This document shows, piece after piece, positions 59,405 through 64,000 of a stretch of DNA of 64,000 nucleotides. The notes beneath the pieces are model-generated. The model made no database searches and was not told where the DNA came from. It saw only the letters and a program-made list of their open reading frames with translations. This DNA is from Catellatospora bangladeshensis (GTDB lineage: Bacteria > Actinomycetota > Actinomycetes > Mycobacteriales > Micromonosporaceae). Where the stretch lies: assembly GCF_016862575.1 (NCBI RefSeq), contig NZ_BONF01000033.1, positions 1 to 64,000 of the forward strand, written 5' to 3'. The first letter of the stretch is position 1; every line of letters starts with the position of its first letter. A program made the position numbers and the translations under genes.

Positions 59405-60406
59405 GTGAGTCAGCCGGACCGACCCGCCGGGCTCGTCGTGATGTCACCGTCGGCGGCGACCGTGGTGTTGCCCGACGACCTCATGGCGCGGCTCGCCGCG
59501 GCGCTGCGCCTGGCCGCGCCCGGGGTGGTCGCCGGATTCGGCGGATGCGCCGGGCTGTCCGAGGTGGAGGTGCTGGTCACCGGCTGGGGCTGCCCGGAGC
59601 TGACGGGCCCGTTGCTGGACTCCATGCCGCGGCTGCGCGCGGTGATCCACGCGGCGGGCTCGGTCAAGCACCACATCGGCCCGGAGGTGTTCGCGCGCGG
59701 CATCGCCGTCTCCTCGGCCGCCGACGCCAACGCCGACCCGGTCGTCGACTTCACCCTCGCCGTGCTGCAACTCGCGGGCAAGCGCGCCTTCGCCCACGCG
59801 CGCCGGTACGCCGAGGGCCGGGCGACGACCTTCTCCGTCGGCGAGCGGTCCGGCAACGACGGACGCACGGTGGGCGTGGTCGGTGCGTCCCGCATCGGGC
59901 GCAAGGTGATCACGCGGCTGCGCGCCGCCGGGTTCCGGGCGCTGGTCAGCGACCCGTACCTGGCCGCCGCCGACGCGCTCGCGCTGGGTGCCGAACCGGC
60001 CGGGCTGGACGACCTGTGCCGCCGCAGCGACGTGCTCACCCTGCACGCTCCCGAGCTGCCGGAGACCCGCCACCTGATCGACGAGCGGCGGCTGGCGCTG
60101 CTGCCCGACGGCGCGATCGTGATCAACACCGCCCGGGGCTCCCTGATCGACACCGAGGCGCTGGTCCGTGCGTGCGCCGGTGGCCGGATCGACGCGGTCC
60201 TCGACGTGACCGCCCCCGAGCCCCTGCCCGCCGGGCACCCCCTGTTCGCCCTGCCCAACGTCTGGATCACCCCGCACCTCGCCGGTGTCCAGGGCACCGA
60301 GGTCCGCCGCCTGGGCGAGTACGCCGTGGCCGAGGTCGAACGCCTCCTCTCCGGCACCCCCCTCGCGGGCACCGTCCACGCCCACCAACTCCCCGTCCTC
60401 GCCTGA
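59405..60406 (+). CDS. D-2-hydroxyacid dehydrogenase family protein
   Basis: A 333-aa NAD(P)-dependent oxidoreductase. The Rossmann loop is VGVVGASRIGRKVI, a variant of GxGxxG with Ser at the second glycine. Catalytic residues are the arginine in VINTARGSLID and the histidine in VWITPHLAG. Such genes often accompany sugar importers in actinobacteria, where they may reduce keto-acids or sugar-derived hydroxyacids; the substrate is unknown. TAGGAG lies before the GTG start. It is divergent from the binding-protein gene, with operator-like sites on both sides of the shared 260-nt region. Confidence 0.9.
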   Translation: MSQPDRPAGLVVMSPSAATVVLPDDLMARLAAALRLAAPGVVAGFGGCAGLSEVEVLVTGWGCPELTGPLLDSMPRLRAVIHAAGSVKHHIGPEVFARGIAVSSAADANADPVVDFTLAVLQLAGKRAFAHARRYAEGRATTFSVGERSGNDGRTVGVVGASRIGRKVITRLRAAGFRALVSDPYLAAADALALGAEPAGLDDLCRRSDVLTLHAPELPETRHLIDERRLALLPDGAIVINTARGSLIDTEALVRACAGGRIDAVLDVTAPEPLPAGHPLFALPNVWITPHLAGVQGTEVRRLGEYAVAEVERLLSGTPLAGTVHAHQLPVLA

Positions 60407-60426
60407 CCTCCCGGGCCCGGCGAGCC

Positions 60427-60504
60427 ATGATCGCCCGACTTGCCTGGCAGACGGGCGTATCTTGCGCCGCCATACGCCCGTCTGCCAGGCAACTTGGAGG
60501 ATCT
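60427..60504. repeat. Hairpin repeat family C, copy 2
   Basis: Outer ATGATCG/GGATCTA, inner GACTTGCCTGGCAGACGGGC with its return ending TGCCAGGCAACTTG, and a central loop of about 11 nt. Much of the arms (ACGGGCGTAT/ATACGCCCGT) is exact. It reaches into the stop codon of the oligopeptidase gene. Confidence 0.87.
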
Positions 60505-62563
60505 AGGACGTCGCGCGGAGGTGGTGGAGGAGGAAGGTGGCGATCTCGGCTTCGTAGTGGGCGTGGGCGTAGCGGCCGGCGGGGCCGGTGTGGGCGCCCG
60601 CGCCGAGTTCGGTGCGCAGGTAGACGGGGCCGTCGGCGGGGGTGGCGGTGGCACGCAGCCGGGCCACCCACTTGGCCGGTTCGTGCACCATGACCCGGGG
60701 GTCGTGCAGCGCGCCGGTGGCCAGCAGCGGCGGGCGCGGACCGGACGGCAGGTTGTCGTACGGCGAGTACGCCCGCATCCAGGCGAACTCCTCCGGCTTG
60801 CGGGGGTCGCCCCACTCGTCCCACTCGTTGACGGTCAGCGGGATGTCCGGGTCCAGCATGGTCGTGACGACGTCCACGAACGGCACCTCCGCCACCACGG
60901 CCGCCCAGCGCTGGGGCCGCATCGTGTAGACCGCGCCCTGCAGCAGCCCTCCGGCCGACAGGCCGCGCGTGCCCAGCCGGGTGCCGTCGGCGACGCCCTC
61001 GGCCAGCCAGTCGGCGACCGCGAGGTGGTCGGTGAAGGTGTTGGCCTTGGCAGCCAGGCGCCCGTCCTGCCACCAGCCGCGGCCGTTCTCGCCGCCGCCG
61101 CGCGGATGGGTGAGCGCGTAGATCACACCCCGGTCCAGCAGGCTCGGCAGCACCGGGTCGAACTCGGGGTCGAGCACCGACTCGTACGCGCCGTACCCGT
61201 AGAGCAGGGCGGGGGCGGTGCCGTCGAGCGGGGTGTCGGCGTGCCAGGCCAGCGTCACCGGGACGAGCGTGCCGTCGGGCGCGGTCGCGTGCCGCCGCGC
61301 GGTGCGGTACGCGCCCGGGTCGTAGCCGGGCACCTCGCGCCGTCTGCGCAGCTCGCGGGCGCCGGTGCCGAGGTCGGCGGTGTACCAGGCGGGCGGTTCG
61401 ATCAGCGACTCGACGGCGATGGTGACGGTGCGGTCGTCGTACTCGAACGGGGTGGCGAGCCGGACGTGCCCGGCAGGGATGCCCGCGCCGATCTCCACCT
61501 CGGACCCGGTGGCCCGGTCCACCGCGCGCAGCAGCGGGAAGCCGTCCCGGCGCAGCTCGACCAGCCAGTGCCCGCGCAGCGCGTGGCATGCGGTGATCCG
61601 CTCGCCGGGTCGCGGCGCGAACAGCTCGGTCCAGTGCTCCCGGCCGGAGTCGTCCACCGGGGCGGTCATCACCCGGAACTCGGGCGCCCCGTCGTCGGTG
61701 ACGATGACCAGGCGCCCGTCGGCGTGGTCGACGCGGTAGTCGACGCACTTGCGCCGCGGGGCGACCACGGCCGGGGCGGTGTCCGGCGCGGCGGCCGGGA
61801 TCAGGTGCCACTCGGCGGTGTCCCGGCAGCGCGCCTCGATCATGATCCAGCGGCCGTCCCGGGACGCGCGCACCGTCAGCTCGAACCGGGCGTCGTCCTC
61901 CTGCAGCACCAGCACGTCGGCCTCGGCCGGGGTGCCGATGACGTGCCGCCACACCTGGTGCGGGCGGAACAGCTCGTCGTGCACGGTGTAGAAGAACGAG
62001 CGGGAGTCGGCGCTCCACGCCCCGGTGTAGTACGTACGGGGCAGCTCCTCCGAAAGGTCGGTCAACGTCGCCAACCGGCGGAACCTCAATCGATAGACCT
62101 CGTCCCCGGTGGTATCCACGGAGTAGGCCAGGAGCGTGTTGTCGGGGCTCGGCTCCCGCAGCCCGATCTCGGCGAAACCGTCGGCACCCGCGAGGAGGGC
62201 CCCGTCCAGCAGCACCCGGTCGGCGTCACCGTCATGTCCGGTCTGTAAGAACTGCTCGTACTCACTACCGGCGACGGTCCGGGTGTAGTAGAAACGTGAA
62301 CCATGTCTCCAACTGACTGAAGACTCAGTCGGCAGGAGGCGTTGCTCCACCTCGTGGAACACCTCGGTCTGGAGGCCCTCCAGCCGGCCGGCGGCGGCAT
62401 CGCAGTACTCGCGCTCGGCGCGCAGATACGCGAGAAACCGCGGGTCGGAATGGTCGCGCATCCACCCGTAAGCGTCGGTCCACCGGCGGCCGTGCAGCTC
62501 GTACTGGCGCGGTTCGGCGGGCGCGGCCGGCGGGACTTCGCTGTTGTCGAGATCGTGCGGCAT
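60503..62563 (-). CDS. ptrB: Prolyl oligopeptidase-family serine peptidase, oligopeptidase B
   Basis: A 686-aa S9A peptidase cutting short peptides after basic residues. An N-terminal beta-propeller (residues about 70-410) precedes the alpha/beta-hydrolase domain. The nucleophile is in TRGLSAGGLLQGA (serine near 535), the acid in ALHDPRVMV and the histidine in GAGAHTGPAGRY. The helper segment DGTLVPVTLAWH and ALTHPRGGGENGRGWW are typical. Oligopeptidase B selectivity depends on acidic residues I cannot place with certainty. No signal peptide, so it is cytoplasmic. The ATG at 62563 starts MPHDLDN; a frame 30 codons longer lacks support. Its start is divergent from a solute-binding protein gene with 49 nt between. 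Confidence 0.93.
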   Translation of the reverse strand: MPHDLDNSEVPPAAPAEPRQYELHGRRWTDAYGWMRDHSDPRFLAYLRAEREYCDAAAGRLEGLQTEVFHEVEQRLLPTESSVSWRHGSRFYYTRTVAGSEYEQFLQTGHDGDADRVLLDGALLAGADGFAEIGLREPSPDNTLLAYSVDTTGDEVYRLRFRRLATLTDLSEELPRTYYTGAWSADSRSFFYTVHDELFRPHQVWRHVIGTPAEADVLVLQEDDARFELTVRASRDGRWIMIEARCRDTAEWHLIPAAAPDTAPAVVAPRRKCVDYRVDHADGRLVIVTDDGAPEFRVMTAPVDDSGREHWTELFAPRPGERITACHALRGHWLVELRRDGFPLLRAVDRATGSEVEIGAGIPAGHVRLATPFEYDDRTVTIAVESLIEPPAWYTADLGTGARELRRRREVPGYDPGAYRTARRHATAPDGTLVPVTLAWHADTPLDGTAPALLYGYGAYESVLDPEFDPVLPSLLDRGVIYALTHPRGGGENGRGWWQDGRLAAKANTFTDHLAVADWLAEGVADGTRLGTRGLSAGGLLQGAVYTMRPQRWAAVVAEVPFVDVVTTMLDPDIPLTVNEWDEWGDPRKPEEFAWMRAYSPYDNLPSGPRPPLLATGALHDPRVMVHEPAKWVARLRATATPADGPVYLRTELGAGAHTGPAGRYAHAHYEAEIATFLLHHLRATS

Positions 62564-62612
62564 GACCGGGCACCCTACCCGCCACGCCCCCGGGCACCAA
62601 GGGAGAGAACTG

Positions 62613-64000
62613 ATGAGCAGCACCCCTCCTGCTCCAAAGTCCTGGTTGACCAATCAGTCAGCGCGCCGGCCCTGGGCGCGGCTGGCGGTGGCGGCGACGG
62701 CCGCGCTGGCCCTGCTCGGTGTCGCCGCCGCGCCCGCCGTCGCGGACGGCACGCCCACCCCGGCGGCGTCCGAGCGCAGCAAGACCAGCTTCGTGATCGG
62801 CGTGAAGCAGGACATCGACTCGCTCAACCCGTACGTCGGCGTGGTGGCCGGCGCGTTCGAGACCTACCAGCTCATGTACGACTACCTGACCACGAGCGCG
62901 GCCAGGGACTTCGCCCCCGAGCCGTGGCTGGCGGAGAGGTGGGAGACCTCGGCCGACGGCAAGGCCTGGACCTTCCACCTCCGCAAGGGCGTGAAGTGGT
63001 CCGACGGCGTCGACCTCACCGCCAAGGACGTGGTGTACACGTTCCAGCGGGCCAAGGACGACGAGACGGCCAACGGCCAGTACAGCAGCTACGTCGACAA
63101 CATCACCAAGATCACGGCGACGGACGACCACACCGTGGTGATGGAGGTCGAGAAGCCCAGCCCGATCATGCTGCGGCTGGCGGTGCCGATCCTGCCCGAG
63201 CACGTCTGGTCGAAGGTCAGCGCCAAGGACGCGGCGACCTTCGCCAACGACAAGGACGTGGTCGGCTCCGGCCCGTTCCAGCTGGCCGAGGCGAAGAAGG
63301 GCCAGTTCTACCGGTTCACCGCGAACAAGCAGCACTTCGCTGGCGCGCCGAACATCGACGAGCTGATCTTCACGGTGTTCGCCGACGACACGGCGCTGGC
63401 CCAGGCGCTGCGCCAGGGTGAGATCGACATGGCCCAGGACCTGCCCGCGGCGATCGCCGAGACGCTGGTCAAGGAGCCGGGCATCACCGTCAACGACGCG
63501 AAGTACTACGGCTTCAACGAGATCGGCTACAACCTCGGCGCGGCGACCACCGACGGCAAGGCGATCGGCGACGGCCACCCGGCGCTCAAGGACAAGCAGG
63601 TCCGGCTCGCCATCGACCACGCCATCGACCGCAGGACGCTGGTCACCAAGGTGCTCAACGGCCACGGCGGCCCCGCCACCGGCGTCATCCCGCCGATCTA
63701 CGCCGACCTGCACTGGAACCCGGGCAGCGCCGAGCGCGCCTTCGACCTGGCCAAGGCCAACTCGATCCTGGACGCGGCCGGCTACCCCAAGGGCGCCGAC
63801 GGCATCCGGGCCAAGGACGGCAAGGCGCTGAAGTTCCGGCTGTTCGGCCGGGACAGCTCCGAGTACTCCAAGCAGACGGCCGAGTACGTGCGCTCCTGGC
63901 TCAAGGAGATCGGCATCGAGGCCACCGTCTCGATCATGAGCGAGGACAACCTCACCGCGGTGCTCGGCAAGGGCGAGTTCGACCTGTTCGAGTGGGGCTG
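62613..64000 (+). CDS. Peptide-type ABC solute-binding protein (SBP_bac_5), truncated at window end
   Basis: Only the first 462 codons are visible and no stop is reached. The protein starts MSSTPPAPKSWLTNQSARRP, then a hydrophobic signal (ARLAVAATAALALLGVAAAP) with cleavage expected near VADG. Because no cysteine follows, it may not be a lipoprotein. The SBP family-5 pattern is clear: GVKQDIDSLNPYVGVVAGAF, SADGKAWTFHLRKGVKWSDG, GSGPFQLAEAKKGQFYRFTA and RLAIDHAIDRRTLVTKVLNG. Such proteins feed oligopeptide or oligosaccharide (Opp/Dpp-type) importers, whose permeases probably follow outside the window. GGGAGAGA lies 4 nt before the ATG. Confidence 0.9.
   Translation, partial: MSSTPPAPKSWLTNQSARRPWARLAVAATAALALLGVAAAPAVADGTPTPAASERSKTSFVIGVKQDIDSLNPYVGVVAGAFETYQLMYDYLTTSAARDFAPEPWLAERWETSADGKAWTFHLRKGVKWSDGVDLTAKDVVYTFQRAKDDETANGQYSSYVDNITKITATDDHTVVMEVEKPSPIMLRLAVPILPEHVWSKVSAKDAATFANDKDVVGSGPFQLAEAKKGQFYRFTANKQHFAGAPNIDELIFTVFADDTALAQALRQGEIDMAQDLPAAIAETLVKEPGITVNDAKYYGFNEIGYNLGAATTDGKAIGDGHPALKDKQVRLAIDHAIDRRTLVTKVLNGHGGPATGVIPPIYADLHWNPGSAERAFDLAKANSILDAAGYPKGADGIRAKDGKALKFRLFGRDSSEYSKQTAEYVRSWLKEIGIEATVSIMSEDNLTAVLGKGEFDLFEWG

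Overview
The window is high-GC DNA with dense, divergently arranged genes. GTG starts, 4-nt ATGA/GTGA overlaps, a SARP-STAND regulator, a CebR-type cellobiose locus and SigE-family sigma factors all point to a filamentous actinomycete. Micromonosporaceae is my best guess, inferred from gene style and intergenic hairpins; I could not search. I see no tRNA, rRNA, CRISPR array, insertion sequence or phage.

Layout. 0-3.7 kb: two ECF sigma factors, each fused to a membrane anchor and an exported domain, plus the wreck of a third. 3.8-8.3 kb: small housekeeping genes (ArsC-like, PEP-mutase-like, MsrB, small membrane proteins) and a LigD-type polymerase domain. 8.3-18.2 kb: an exported peptidase, an ATP-dependent DNA ligase, an SDR protein, two tandem pectate lyases, a MOSC-reductase-ferredoxin fusion and an AlkA-like glycosylase, with four copies of a 61-bp repeat in alternating orientation. 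18.2-25.8 kb: a chitin-type LPMO, then a same-strand run of HerA-like ATPase, SbcD, SbcC and a NurA-like protein, probably a DNA-end resection operon. 25.8-34.9 kb: three hairpin repeats, a methyltransferase, an unfused sigma/membrane-partner pair that matches the two halves of the fusions, a RibD-like reductase coupled to a 39-residue Cys-rich protein, a giant XRE-SARP-NB-ARC-TPR regulator, a small secreted peptide and a potassium channel.

35.0-41.0 kb is a complete cellobiose locus: two CebR boxes around a promoter, then cebE-cebF-cebG-bglC and cebR. 41.3-47.4 kb holds two ACT-domain paralogues, a bacterial nitric oxide synthase with an unusual C-terminal extension, a glycosyltransferase and an exported deacetylase. 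47.4-50.6 kb is a divergent biotin locus (bioB-bsaP and bioF-bioD; no bioA seen). 50.7-60.4 kb holds a P450, an alcohol dehydrogenase, a GH20 hexosaminidase, a LacI regulator, a second sugar ABC importer without its ATPase, and a hydroxyacid dehydrogenase, linked by similar operator-like sites. The window ends with oligopeptidase B and a truncated peptide-type solute-binding protein.

Together the genes describe a soil saprophyte attacking pectin, chitin and cellulose. Pectate lyases, LPMO and GH20 act outside or on products, two LacI-controlled importers bring in oligosaccharides, and no ATPase is encoded with either importer, so a shared MsiK-type ATPase elsewhere is likely. The most unusual items are the membrane-tethered sigma factors with their unfused counterpart and remnant, the HerA-SbcD-SbcC-NurA cluster, the ordered 61-bp repeats and the NOS extension.
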